From Nitrospira sp. (lineage in GTDB: Bacteria > Nitrospirota > Nitrospiria > Nitrospirales > Nitrospiraceae), in NCBI GenBank assembly GCA_024998685.1, contig JACOEH010000011.1, positions 49,765 to 113,764 on the forward strand: DNA of 64,000 nucleotides. Direction: 5' to 3'. A program made the position numbers and the translations under genes. Shown in pieces: positions 25,055 through 34,326 of the stretch. Under the pieces are notes generated by a model. That model searched no databases, had not been told where the DNA came from, and was given only the letters and a program-made list of their open reading frames with translations. Within the stretch, counting starts at the first letter, position 1. Every line of letters begins with the position of its first letter.

Positions 25055-27849
25055 CGTGTCTTGCGGGCCACGCGGGATCGACGGCGACTCGATTTGGCCC
25101 TCGTCGACTTCACTCGTGACGAAGTAACGGCTTTCTTCGACTTCCCGGCGTCTGCCTCGGCCAGCGCCGCATGGGCGGCGGCCAGCCTGGCGATCGGTAC
25201 TCGGTACGGAGAACAACTCACATAATCCAGGCCCAGTTCATGACAGAACTCTACTGAGCTTGGATCGCCTCCATGCTCTCCGCATATGCCCAGCTTGATA
25301 TCGGATCGCGTCCGACGGCCTCCGACAACAGCCTGTTTCATCAGCGATCCGACACCTTCCCTGTCCAACACGGCAAACGGGTCTGACTCCATGATGCCGA
25401 CGGTTCGATAATAATCGATGACCTTGGCCGCATCATCGCGCGAAAACCCATATGTCGTTTGCGTCAAATCGTTGGTCCCGAAAGAAAAGAATTCGGCTTC
25501 CTTGGCGATATGTTCGGCGGTGACGGCTGCGCGGGGCAATTCGATCATCGTCCCGATCAGGTACGGCAGTTTGATGTCACAGCGTTTCATCGTTTCCTGG
25601 GCCACTTCACGGATCAGATCTTTCTGGGACTTCATCTCCGAGACCATGCCCACGAGTGGAATCATGATTTCCGGTACGATCTTCGCGCCCTCTTTCGCCA
25701 ATTCGCAGGCGGCCTCCATGATCGCCCTCGCCTGCATGCGCGTAATCTCCGGCATCGTAATGCCCAACCGGCATCCACGAAGACCGAGCATCGGGTTAAA
25801 CTCATGGAGTTCTTCCACTCGGGCGAGGAGCCGTCGCTTTTCTTCCAGCTTGGTTCCATCATTGCCCGTCAATTCCAGCTGCGCGATTTCAACCATCAGT
25901 TCTTCCCGCTTGGGCAAAAACTCATGGAGCGGTGGGTCAAGCAAGCGAATCGTGACAGGATAGCCCTTCATCTCTCGGTAGAGTCCGACAAAGTCCTGTT
26001 TCTGCAACGGCAATAACTGATCCAGGTATTTTTCACGCTCCTCTTTCGTTCGGGCCAAGATCATCTTTTGCATGATCGGAATGCGATCTTCGGCAAAGAA
26101 CATGTGTTCGGTGCGACAAAGACCGATCCCTTCCGCGCCGAAGCCCCTGGCGATATTTGCCTGGTCCGGCACATCGGCGTTGGCACGAACGCGAAGCCTC
26201 CGGAAACTGTCGGCCCAAGACAGGATTGTGGCGAACCGTTGATACTTGTCCGACTCCTTGGGATCGAGTTTCCCCTGAATGACTTGAATGATTTCAGATT
26301 CGACCACCGGAATGTCGCCCTCATAGACATTGCCGGTCGATCCATTGATCGAGAGATAATCTCCTTCTTTGAAAGTCTTGGCTCCGATCTTCACCGTCTG
26401 GCTATCGAGCACTTCGACGGCTTCGCACCCTGCCACGCAAACCTTGCCCATCTGCCGCGCCACCACGGCGGCATGAGACGTCATCCCACCGCGTGCCGTT
26501 AAGAAGCCGGCCGCCGCGTTCATCCCATGGATATCATCCGGGCTGGTCTCCTGCCTGACGAGCACGACGCGATTACCGGCCGCCTTCAGTTCAACCGCAC
26601 GATCAGGGTTTAACGCGATCTTGCCTGCCGCTGCGCCGGGCCCGGCCGGCAGCCCTTTGCCGAGGGGGTTGGATTTCGACTCTTCCTTTATGTCGAAAAT
26701 CGGGTAAAGATACTGCGCCAGTTGGTCGGCCCCGATGCGTTGCACGGCTTCCTGCTTTGAGATCAACCCTTCTTTCACCATGTCGACCGCGATCTTGACC
26801 GCCGCAATCCCCGTCCGCTTCCCGACACGAGTCTGCAACATATAGAGCTTGCCCTCCTGGATCGTGAATTCGAGGTCAAGCATATCCCGGTAGTGTTTCT
26901 CGAGCTTCTTATAGGTATGTTCGAGATCCTTGTAGGCCTCCGGAACGTTTTTCGATAACGCGCTCACCGGCAGGGGCGTTCTGATCCCGGCAACGACATC
27001 CTCGCCCTGCGCATTCATCAAACATTCACCGAAGAATGCTCGATCACCGGAACTGGGGCTTCGCGTAAACGCGACGCCCGTCCCGCTTGTTTCTCCCATG
27101 TTGCCGAACACCATCGCCACCACGTTGACCGCGGTCCCCCAGGAATCGGGAATGCTGTACAACCGGCGATAGGTAATGGCGCGGGCGCCGAACCAGGAGG
27201 AAAATACGGCATTGATCGCCAGCCGCAGCTGTTCCAGCGGTTCATCCGGAAAGTCTTTTTTCGTTTCTTCTTTGATGAGGGCTTTGAAACTCGCCACTAA
27301 CTCACGGAGGTGCCTGGCATCCAAATGGGTTTCATGCGCGACGCCGACTTCGGTCTTCTTGTGCTTGAGAATCGCTTCAAAATGTTCGCGCGGCACACCC
27401 ATCACGATACTGCCGAACATCGACACAAATCGCCGGTAACTATCCTGGGCAAAACGATCGTTGCGAGTCTTGGCCGCGAGGCCTTCGACCGTCTTGGTCG
27501 TAAGCCCCACGTTCAACACCGTGTCCATCATGCCCGGCATCGAGGCACGAGCCCCGGATCGGACTGAAACCAACAGGGGCCGTTCAGGGTTCCCGAAGCC
27601 CATCCCCATCGAGCGTTCCACCCGTTTGAGCGCCTGCAAGGTGGCATCCCACATTCCGTGCGGGTATTGCTTGCCGATCTTATAATATTCGACGCAGGCT
27701 TCGGTGGAAATCGTGAACCCCGGCGGGACCGAGATACCCAAATTAGTCATCTCGGCTAATCCCGCGCCCTTTCCGCCGAGCAGCTCCTTCATATTCGACG
27801 TGCCCTCGGCTTTGCCGTCACCGAAATAGTAGACGTATTTCTTTGCCAC
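25051..27849 (-). CDS. ppdK: Pyruvate, phosphate dikinase
   Basis: A GTG at 27849 follows GGAAGGAGA and starts the family sequence AKKYVYYFGDGKAEG; the frame extends further upstream without homology. The 932-residue enzyme interconverts pyruvate, ATP and phosphate with phosphoenolpyruvate, AMP and pyrophosphate. Visible are the ATP-grasp domain (KELLGGKGAGLAEM), the swivelling domain with the phosphohistidine GGMTSHAAVVARQMG (His about 459), and the PEP barrel with GFGAEGIGLCRTEHMF and the catalytic Cys in GICGEHGGDP. A 35-residue Lys/Arg/Ser-rich tail follows the domain and is unusual. It probably serves gluconeogenesis, consistent with the glycolytic genes at 48.9-52 kb. Confidence 0.95.
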   Translation of the reverse strand: MAKKYVYYFGDGKAEGTSNMKELLGGKGAGLAEMTNLGISVPPGFTISTEACVEYYKIGKQYPHGMWDATLQALKRVERSMGMGFGNPERPLLVSVRSGARASMPGMMDTVLNVGLTTKTVEGLAAKTRNDRFAQDSYRRFVSMFGSIVMGVPREHFEAILKHKKTEVGVAHETHLDARHLRELVASFKALIKEETKKDFPDEPLEQLRLAINAVFSSWFGARAITYRRLYSIPDSWGTAVNVVAMVFGNMGETSGTGVAFTRSPSSGDRAFFGECLMNAQGEDVVAGIRTPLPVSALSKNVPEAYKDLEHTYKKLEKHYRDMLDLEFTIQEGKLYMLQTRVGKRTGIAAVKIAVDMVKEGLISKQEAVQRIGADQLAQYLYPIFDIKEESKSNPLGKGLPAGPGAAAGKIALNPDRAVELKAAGNRVVLVRQETSPDDIHGMNAAAGFLTARGGMTSHAAVVARQMGKVCVAGCEAVEVLDSQTVKIGAKTFKEGDYLSINGSTGNVYEGDIPVVESEIIQVIQGKLDPKESDKYQRFATILSWADSFRRLRVRANADVPDQANIARGFGAEGIGLCRTEHMFFAEDRIPIMQKMILARTKEEREKYLDQLLPLQKQDFVGLYREMKGYPVTIRLLDPPLHEFLPKREELMVEIAQLELTGNDGTKLEEKRRLLARVEELHEFNPMLGLRGCRLGITMPEITRMQARAIMEAACELAKEGAKIVPEIMIPLVGMVSEMKSQKDLIREVAQETMKRCDIKLPYLIGTMIELPRAAVTAEHIAKEAEFFSFGTNDLTQTTYGFSRDDAAKVIDYYRTVGIMESDPFAVLDREGVGSLMKQAVVGGRRTRSDIKLGICGEHGGDPSSVEFCHELGLDYVSCSPYRVPIARLAAAHAALAEADAGKSKKAVTSSRVKSTRAKSSRRRSRVARKTR

Positions 27850-27877
27850 GTGAGTCTCCTTCCAGGAAGAGTGCGTA

Positions 27878-28369
27878 TCAATGAGCAGGCGACGCGCGAC
27901 GGCCGTCGGTTGATTCCAGACGGAGCCGATAGCGGTTGACCAGGAACCACTTCGCCCTGACGCCACCGATAATAATCGCGGTGACAAACAGCATCAGCGT
28001 CAATAACCGATAGTCAGCCTGAATACCTTGATCGACGTAGTACTGGCCGTCAAGCCCTTTCTTAAGCTTCGTGTCGGGCTGGAGATAATGGGGCTTTCCA
28101 CTGGGATCGGAAAGATTGAGCCATTCCGAACAGAGCCGAACCGGTTCATGTGCTCCGGGCACTGACTGCCATGAGAGCCGAAGACACACATCCTGCTTGG
28201 CATTGAAGAAATCGGGCGTCTTGACCAAGTCGTCCAGATTAATGCCGCTGAGCGCGAGCCCGCCGAGAAGAATGGCATTGCAGAGCACCATCAGGATCAG
28301 CGAGACCGCAAGAGAAAATCGCCGGATCTTGTCCGCTCGACGGCGTTCGTCCGTCATCGGCTGATCCAT
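27878..28369 (-). CDS. Membrane protein of unknown function
   Basis: The ATG at 28369 is chosen because GGAGA lies eight bases upstream. The 163-residue protein has two membrane spans (AVSLILMVLCNAILLGGLAL near the N-terminus and LLTLMLFVTAIIIGGVRA near the C-terminus). Between them is a loop of about 80 residues with two Cys (DVCLRLSW and VRLCSEW) that could form a disulfide outside the membrane. No family is recognised. It lies between glyS and ppdK in the same run. Confidence 0.6.
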   Translation of the reverse strand: MDQPMTDERRRADKIRRFSLAVSLILMVLCNAILLGGLALSGINLDDLVKTPDFFNAKQDVCLRLSWQSVPGAHEPVRLCSEWLNLSDPSGKPHYLQPDTKLKKGLDGQYYVDQGIQADYRLLTLMLFVTAIIIGGVRAKWFLVNRYRLRLESTDGRRASPAH

Positions 28370-28431
28370 GACAATCTCCGTTGTTGTTCCCAATCTTCGC
28401 TGGAGACAGTCCGTCTTCCGTCCGATCCGAC

Positions 28432-30621
28432 CTACCGCCCTTGTACCACGATCTGAGAAAGGTCCGCGAACGACATAAACAACTCATCAACCTCTTTGAG
28501 CAGCGACAGCCTATTGCTTCGGATAGCCTGATCTTCCGCATTCACCATCACTGCCGCAAAAAAGTCGTCGATGACAGCCTTGAGCCCTACCAAGGAATCC
28601 AGCACCTTGTCATAGTCGCCCATTTCCAAGGCCGACCCCATCCTCCCTCGCTTGTCGGAGACCGCCTTGTGAAGTGCCGACTCAGACGGATGCTGAAACA
28701 TCGCCGCATCGACCGATCGGCGTTCCCACTGTTCCTTTTCCACCAACCGATGTGCCCGCTTGAAACCGACGATCAAGGGATCGAATTCCGGTTTCTTCGT
28801 TACGGCTTCGAGGGCTCTCATCTTCTGCACAAGATCGACGAGATCCAGCGGCTTGTCGTGAACCGGTTGGAGTACCGCATCGACAATATCGTCTCTCACG
28901 CGGTGAATCATTCGACTGTAATGCCGAACACGGTCCAGGATAAAGTCAGTGATTCGACGTACGCCTTGCTGCTCAGAATCCGGCAACCCCTTGAAGCCGT
29001 CATCGGATATGAGATTTTTTGAATGAGCAATGTATTTCGCTAAATCCATTCGAAGATTCGCTTCAAGAATAATCCGAACAATCGCCGTCGCATGTCGTCG
29101 AAGCGCAAAAGGATCTTCCGATCCGGTCGGCACGATACCGACATGGAAAAATGCGGCGATGGAATCCAGCCGATCGGCCAGCGAAAGGATCTGTCCCGCC
29201 GGCGTTGTGGGCAATTCTCCTTCGATCGCCTTAGGAAGATACTGCTCTCGAACGGCTTGAGCCACCGCAACAGATTCTCCATCATGGCGTGCGTACTCGC
29301 CGCCCATGATGCCTTGCAACTCCGGAAACTCACTCACAATACCAGTCACGAGATCGGTCTTGGACAACGACGCCGCTCGATCACACACCTGTCGAAGTTC
29401 ATCTTGCCCAGGATACAAGAGCCCGACAATGAAGCCGGCCAATTCCCTCACTCGCTCCTGTTTTTGCGCCATCGTGCCGAGCTTCCTGTGAAACGTGACT
29501 CCACCCAACTTCTTCGTCCGCTCTTCGAGGCGCACCTTCCGGTCTTCGTCGAAAAAGAACTTCGCGTCGGCCAACCGCGCCGCCAGCACCCGCTCGTTCC
29601 CGGTTCGAATGAGCGACATATCTTTGGTTTCGTTGTTGGCGATCGCGATAAAATGCGGTGCCAGTCTGTCAGACTTTTTATCTTTGACCGAGAAGAATCC
29701 CTGATGCTCTTTCATCGACGTAATGAGAATGTCCGAAGGAACCGCCAAATACTCCGGCTTGAAGCTGCCAAGGACGGAATAGGGCCACTCAGTAGTGTAC
29801 ACCGCCTGATCGAGCAAGGCTTCGTCTTCGTTCAACTGAAATCCGGTCTTATTGCAAATGACAGCGATCTGTTCCTCGATCAGGTTGCGGCGGCGCTGCG
29901 GGTCGACAATGACGCCCTGACGCTCCAACCTATTAATGTAGGAGGCGGCATCTCGAACAACAACCCACTTCCCTCCGCCCAAGGCGCGGTGTCCTTTCGT
30001 CTGATTCGATGCTTTAATGCCGGCCGCTTCGATCGGGAGCACCGAGCCTCCATAGAGGGCCACTAGCCATCGGATCGGACGGGCAAAGCGCACACCGGTT
30101 TCATTCCATTTCATCGCTTTAGGAAATGCGAGGCCTGACACCAGTTGCGGCAATGTATCGACCAGCACAGCGGCAGCTGGATGACCTCCCTCACGTTTCA
30201 CGGCAAAAAGGTACTCTCCTTTGGGCGTCTGACGTACTTGGAGTTCCTGAACAGCGACACCCTGCCCTGCGGCAAATCCTATGGCGGCTCTGGTCGGCTG
30301 ACCGGTTTGATCGAACGCGACGGCCTTCGATGGCCCCATCGCTTCTTTCACCATGGAAGCCTGTCTCGCCGCCAGACCATCAACCACTATCGTGAGTCGG
30401 CGCGGCGCTCCCATGGTGCGGACAGACTGAAAGGTGAGCCGCTGATCGTTGAAGAGACGTTCGGCTGATTCCTTGAGTGACGCCAGCGCGGGAGCAATGA
30501 ACTGATAGGGAAGTTCTTCCACGCCGATTTCCAGCAGCAACTCGGCCACGGTGGGCGAGGGGGTTCCCTTGTCTTTCTTCGACACGGCGCTCCGGCGTCC
30601 AGTTTTCTTTTGCGTCGCCAT
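28432..30621 (-). CDS. glyS: Glycyl-tRNA synthetase beta subunit
   Basis: This 729-residue protein has the family start LLEIGVEELPYQFIAPALASL and the segment GAPRRLTIVVDGLAARQ. The middle LFEIGTEEL-type core is followed by the HD-like region ELQGIMGGEYARHDGE and DRLDSIAAFFHVG. The C-terminal anticodon-binding domain has VMVNAEDQAIRSNRLSLL. It charges tRNA-Gly as an alpha2-beta2 enzyme. It lies six bases after glyQ. The N-terminal Lys-rich extension (about 25 residues) is not part of the family core. Confidence 0.95.
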   Translation of the reverse strand: MATQKKTGRRSAVSKKDKGTPSPTVAELLLEIGVEELPYQFIAPALASLKESAERLFNDQRLTFQSVRTMGAPRRLTIVVDGLAARQASMVKEAMGPSKAVAFDQTGQPTRAAIGFAAGQGVAVQELQVRQTPKGEYLFAVKREGGHPAAAVLVDTLPQLVSGLAFPKAMKWNETGVRFARPIRWLVALYGGSVLPIEAAGIKASNQTKGHRALGGGKWVVVRDAASYINRLERQGVIVDPQRRRNLIEEQIAVICNKTGFQLNEDEALLDQAVYTTEWPYSVLGSFKPEYLAVPSDILITSMKEHQGFFSVKDKKSDRLAPHFIAIANNETKDMSLIRTGNERVLAARLADAKFFFDEDRKVRLEERTKKLGGVTFHRKLGTMAQKQERVRELAGFIVGLLYPGQDELRQVCDRAASLSKTDLVTGIVSEFPELQGIMGGEYARHDGESVAVAQAVREQYLPKAIEGELPTTPAGQILSLADRLDSIAAFFHVGIVPTGSEDPFALRRHATAIVRIILEANLRMDLAKYIAHSKNLISDDGFKGLPDSEQQGVRRITDFILDRVRHYSRMIHRVRDDIVDAVLQPVHDKPLDLVDLVQKMRALEAVTKKPEFDPLIVGFKRAHRLVEKEQWERRSVDAAMFQHPSESALHKAVSDKRGRMGSALEMGDYDKVLDSLVGLKAVIDDFFAAVMVNAEDQAIRSNRLSLLKEVDELFMSFADLSQIVVQGR

Positions 30622-30627
30622 AACCTG

Positions 30628-31563
30628 TTACGTTCGGCTCGCTCCGACCTTCAAACGAGGTCTGCCCGACTTCACGGCTCTATTCTCGCGATTCAACAGC
30701 GGATGTCCCATCGCCGCTCGCTCGTCGATATAGCGCTCGGCACACTGCCTGGCCAGTGCCCGCACCCGCGCGATGTAACCCGTTCGTTCGGCGACACTGA
30801 TCGCTCCGCGGGCATCGAGGAGATTGAACACATGGGAGGATTTGATGCAGTAGTCATACGCCGGCAGCGTCAGACGCCGGTCGGTCTGTGCCAGCAATCG
30901 CTTGCACTCTGCTTCATTCGCCTGGAAGGCTTGCATGAGCATCGTGACATCCGCTTCCTCGAAATTGTAGCGCGATCCTTGTACCTCCGTTTCGTGATGT
31001 ATGTCCCAATACGTAACGCTGTCGGTCCATGCGAGATCAAAGACGTTGTCCACTCCTTGGAGGTACATGGCAATGCGCTCCGTGCCGTACGTGATTTCGC
31101 CGGTGATCGGAGCCAATTCAATCCCGCCGATTTCCTGAAAATACGTAAACTGGGTGATCTCCATCCCATCCAGTCTCACTTCCCACCCAAGTCCCCAGGC
31201 ACCCAGCGTCGGCGACTCCCAATCGTCTTGGATGAAGCGAATGTCGTGCTCCTTGGGATTGATCCCCAGCCGGGCCAGACTCTCTAGATAGAGCTCTTGA
31301 ATATTGTCGGGAGAAGGCTTCAGTACCACTTGGTATTGGTAATAGTGCTGAAGACGATTAGGGTTTTCACCATAGCGGCCATCCGTCGGGCGGCGGCATG
31401 GCTGCACATAGGCCGCCCGCCACGGCTCTGGTCCGAGTGATCGCAGAAATGTGGCCGGATGAAACGTGCCGGCGCCCATCTCCATATCATAGGGTTGATG
31501 AATGACGCAGCCTTGATCGGCCCAGAATCGATGGAGGGCAAGAACAAGTTCTTGGAAAGTCAC
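30628..31563 (-). CDS. glyQ: Glycyl-tRNA synthetase alpha subunit
   Basis: This 311-residue protein is nearly textbook: [18 protein letters not shown], the class II motif region [44 protein letters not shown], and the C-terminal [19 protein letters not shown]. It forms the catalytic subunit with GlyS. It is the first gene of the long co-directional run towards ribE. Degraded insertion-sequence DNA lies immediately upstream. Confidence 0.97.
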   Translation of the reverse strand: MTFQELVLALHRFWADQGCVIHQPYDMEMGAGTFHPATFLRSLGPEPWRAAYVQPCRRPTDGRYGENPNRLQHYYQYQVVLKPSPDNIQELYLESLARLGINPKEHDIRFIQDDWESPTLGAWGLGWEVRLDGMEITQFTYFQEIGGIELAPITGEITYGTERIAMYLQGVDNVFDLAWTDSVTYWDIHHETEVQGSRYNFEEADVTMLMQAFQANEAECKRLLAQTDRRLTLPAYDYCIKSSHVFNLLDARGAISVAERTGYIARVRALARQCAERYIDERAAMGHPLLNRENRAVKSGRPRLKVGASRT

Positions 31564-32146
31564 AGAACCTACAGCCTGGTCGGGAGAGACAATTAGATAG
31601 TTATGTTAGAGATATCGAGCCAAGCTAGCAAGAATGGTTTTCCCCTGTCAAGGAACGCTCTGCCAAGGGAATGGCTTACACATAGAAAGTTCTAGAAGTA
31701 GGATGAGTCCCGAGATTCCGTTACTCAGCCGGCTGTTGAACAACCATGTTGAGGCCCTGATCACTCTGGACCGCTTGGAGGTCCTAGGACCGATACTTTC
31801 GATAAGTCTCTCAGGCGAGCGTCGCCTCCTCACTTCATCGCCTAGCAAGCTCTGGCACTCCTTGCAAAACCATCCTTCAGCGCTGCAGTCTTCATCAAAT
31901 CCGTGTAAAGAAGTTTGGGTAAATCGTTCTCAGACTATAACTCCTTCAGGCGTATCACCTCGAATGCTCTCCGATCTGCTCTTCAATGAATCTTGACCTG
32001 CGCATAACGACCTCCTGGGTAAGTAATGAGTGCTAAGAACCGTGATCTGGGGACCAACACTCACCGGTTAGGCAAACTTGGTTCCACCGGCAGATTTTTA
32101 CTGTGACGTTCCGCATAGCCGATGATGACCTAAACCCTATTATTGG
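31564..32146. other. Intergenic tract with insertion-sequence debris
   Basis: Apart from the IS3 OrfA remnant listed separately (about 31822-32005), I see no supportable gene in this 580-base tract. Short frames exist on both strands without ribosome sites or family resemblance. The promoter of glyQ should lie in its left part. Confidence 0.45.
31822..32005 (-). pseudogene. IS3-family OrfA transposase remnant
   Basis: From an ATG at 32005 (after AGGAGG) the minus strand reads MRRSRFIEEQI, the typical OrfA start. It then breaks with a frame change and stops. About 20 residues on it resumes as RLKEL-stop-SENDLPKLLYTDL and TAALKDGF, matching the leucine-zipper region of OrfA. No OrfB is present. 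A second, differently decayed OrfA remnant is at 45716-45883. Confidence 0.65.
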
Positions 32147-33751
32147 CTACGAGAGATCTTGCGGGACAATCCAATCGGTAAATGGGATAAAATGGGAAGA
32201 GTCGGGCGCGACGTTAAAAAGACGGACGCGGAAACTCCCGATTCGTTTTTGTGGTCCGTAGGTCAGCACAAAACCCGCGCCGGTATCCTGTTCGCGAAAT
32301 TGCTCAAGCTTTTCGATAAGAAGACTTCGATTCACATGCCGGCCGACCTGCATAAGCGCCTCGCGTAGCATAAAAGCCGCGACCTGAGCCATCCGCACAA
32401 AACCCAAGTTGTGAAGAGGATGCTGCCCGGCAAGTTTCTGGAGTTGATAACGGTCCTGTTCCGTTGGTGGGTCGATCGCAGCGGCAAGAAATACTTTTGA
32501 TTGCAATCGAGATGGAATGGCAAGTGCCTTATGTCCCACCATCCCGGCAGGAGCCAACAGCATGGGTGAGAGGTGTTGGCGATCCAATTCTTGGGCAAGC
32601 GCCAGGAAGTCCTCTCCATCGCCGACGAAAACGACGGCATCGACATGCTCTTGCTTCAGCCGTTGTGCCAGTTCGGATCCGGCCATCGCCCCACGCCCAT
32701 ACTCATGCTCAATCACAATGTTTATCGTTTTTCGCCTCGCTTGCGTAAAGACCGAATTGAGGACCGTCATCTTCCTCGGCTGCACAATCACGATTCGCGG
32801 ACGGATCTGACCCATCGATGAACGAAATTGAGACGTCAGGAAATCCAAAAGCACCCTGTATTGGATATCGAAACCGGGCAACGTGTAGAAGACATACGGG
32901 TTGGGCGGATCAGAGGGCTGGGGAGACAATGCTAAGGGACCGATCAAGGGCACCAGCTCACGTTCAAGCAGACCATGCGTTTTGTATGTTTCTCCTGATT
33001 CAAAACTCCCGACGAGCGCAAAGATGTGCTCCGTTTTGATCAGCCGCTCTGTTGCCGCCGCCGCTTGCGATGGGTCCTTCCCGGAGTCCTCAACAGTCAG
33101 CTGGATCTTGCGCCCATAGATTCCGCCCCACTCGTTCACAGTGCGAAAATACCCCTCAAGGACTGATTGTGCGTCTTGCCCTATCGACGCCAACGGTCCA
33201 GAGAGCGGAAGAACTGCTCCAATCGTGATTGTCGTGGCTGTTACGCCTGGATCTGTGTCGTCATCGGTGCCTATTTTCTTCAGATAGGCGACCAGTGCAG
33301 CTGTCTGACGATCAGTGAGGTGATAGCGGGGCATGCCGGAATGGAGAGGCTCACCCGCAGCATCGACTCCCTGGGTGATCGCACGAGCCAGTGACTGGTC
33401 TGTATAAGCCATTCGCGATTTCCCAGTCTGACGCGACTCATGTGGACCTCGCAAAAAAGCCGGGGTCAGAGGAGGCACGCGTAGTCCGCCCTCCTCGCTC
33501 CCCTGTCCTTCTGCACCATGGCATTGGACGCATCTGAAGAGAGTGGCGGAGAGCTGGCCATCGACTCCGGACAGCGTGACACGCAGCTCCTCACCGGATT
33601 CGGGGCTTCCTTGATGATAGATACGTCGCCCCATGCGTTCTTCCGGTGTGAGGGGGTCATCCCACGCAAGGCTCTCGACCGGCATCAGAGACATGGATAC
33701 GAGCAAAAATAAGCTCCTGGTGAAAGAGATCGACCAATATCCGGTAGGCAT
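32147..33751 (-). CDS. Cytochrome c fused to a periplasmic Leu/Ile/Val-binding-type protein
   Basis: I take ATG 33751, just after the Sco stop; an upstream ATG at 33790 would overlap the Sco gene. The 534-residue product has a signal peptide (SLFLLVSMSLMPVESLAW). Next is a class I cytochrome c domain with CVQCH (about residues 65-75 after the start) and a distal Met in SGMPRYHL, ending near DRQTAALVAYLKKIG. A type-I periplasmic binding protein domain follows (TITIGAVLPLSGPLASIGQDAQSVLEGY, then YGRKIQLTVEDSG). This ligand-sensor domain is normally part of ABC uptake or chemosensory proteins. No permease genes are nearby. It is the last gene of the oxidase operon. Confidence 0.78.
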   Translation of the reverse strand: MPTGYWSISFTRSLFLLVSMSLMPVESLAWDDPLTPEERMGRRIYHQGSPESGEELRVTLSGVDGQLSATLFRCVQCHGAEGQGSEEGGLRVPPLTPAFLRGPHESRQTGKSRMAYTDQSLARAITQGVDAAGEPLHSGMPRYHLTDRQTAALVAYLKKIGTDDDTDPGVTATTITIGAVLPLSGPLASIGQDAQSVLEGYFRTVNEWGGIYGRKIQLTVEDSGKDPSQAAAATERLIKTEHIFALVGSFESGETYKTHGLLERELVPLIGPLALSPQPSDPPNPYVFYTLPGFDIQYRVLLDFLTSQFRSSMGQIRPRIVIVQPRKMTVLNSVFTQARRKTINIVIEHEYGRGAMAGSELAQRLKQEHVDAVVFVGDGEDFLALAQELDRQHLSPMLLAPAGMVGHKALAIPSRLQSKVFLAAAIDPPTEQDRYQLQKLAGQHPLHNLGFVRMAQVAAFMLREALMQVGRHVNRSLLIEKLEQFREQDTGAGFVLTYGPQKRIGSFRVRLFNVAPDSSHFIPFTDWIVPQDLS

Positions 33752-33755
33752 CTCG

Positions 33756-34319
33756 CTAACGAGTTGCCATGGGACCAGTGACCGAGTCAAGAAGTTCCAT
33801 GACCATCGGGACAGAGGCGAGACCGTAGTGCCGAGTCCACTGCCCTGTGGCGTCGTTCCCGATGAGAATCATGGAAGGATGGTCGAAGAGTTGCGGCCCG
33901 GCCGCGTTCAATGCAGAGAGGACGCGAGCCAGGTCCGGATAGGCGCCTGTCAGAAAGTACCAGCCCGGCGCGGCGCCGAATCGCTGAGCGACGGCTTTTA
34001 ACTGAGCCGGTCGATCGGTCACAGGATCGAGGCTGATGGATAGGAGGTTCGCCGAACGATGTGACTCGGCCTGCAGCTTCTGCTGCACTGCGCCGAACAG
34101 ACCTGTCATCGCTGGACAACTGGTTTTACAGGAGGTATAGAAGAATGTGATCGCGACAGTTTTCCCTTTGATCAGATCGGAATACAGCCGATGGGTGTCG
34201 CCATTTTGATCGATGACCTCGATATCGGGAATGACCGGTCCCGTGGTTTCGGCGAATGCAGCTGCTCCAGCACTCACCATCCAACAACCGAGAGCCAATC
34301 TCAGTAAGCAGCGCGCCAT
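33756..34319 (-). CDS. Sco1/SenC-family copper chaperone
   Basis: This 187-residue exported protein has a signal sequence and a thioredoxin fold with the copper site CKTSCP (CxxxC, about residues 63-68) and the distal His in DHPSMILIGN. The strand AITFFYTSC is characteristic. Sco proteins pass Cu(I)/Cu(II) to CuA and other copper enzymes in the periplasm. Here no cytochrome oxidase gene is near, while a giant multicopper oxidase is in the same operon. Loading of that enzyme is the natural inference. It lies seven bases after the beta-propeller gene. Confidence 0.88.
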   Translation of the reverse strand: MARCLLRLALGCWMVSAGAAAFAETTGPVIPDIEVIDQNGDTHRLYSDLIKGKTVAITFFYTSCKTSCPAMTGLFGAVQQKLQAESHRSANLLSISLDPVTDRPAQLKAVAQRFGAAPGWYFLTGAYPDLARVLSALNAAGPQLFDHPSMILIGNDATGQWTRHYGLASVPMVMELLDSVTGPMATR

Positions 34320-34326
34320 GACCTCT

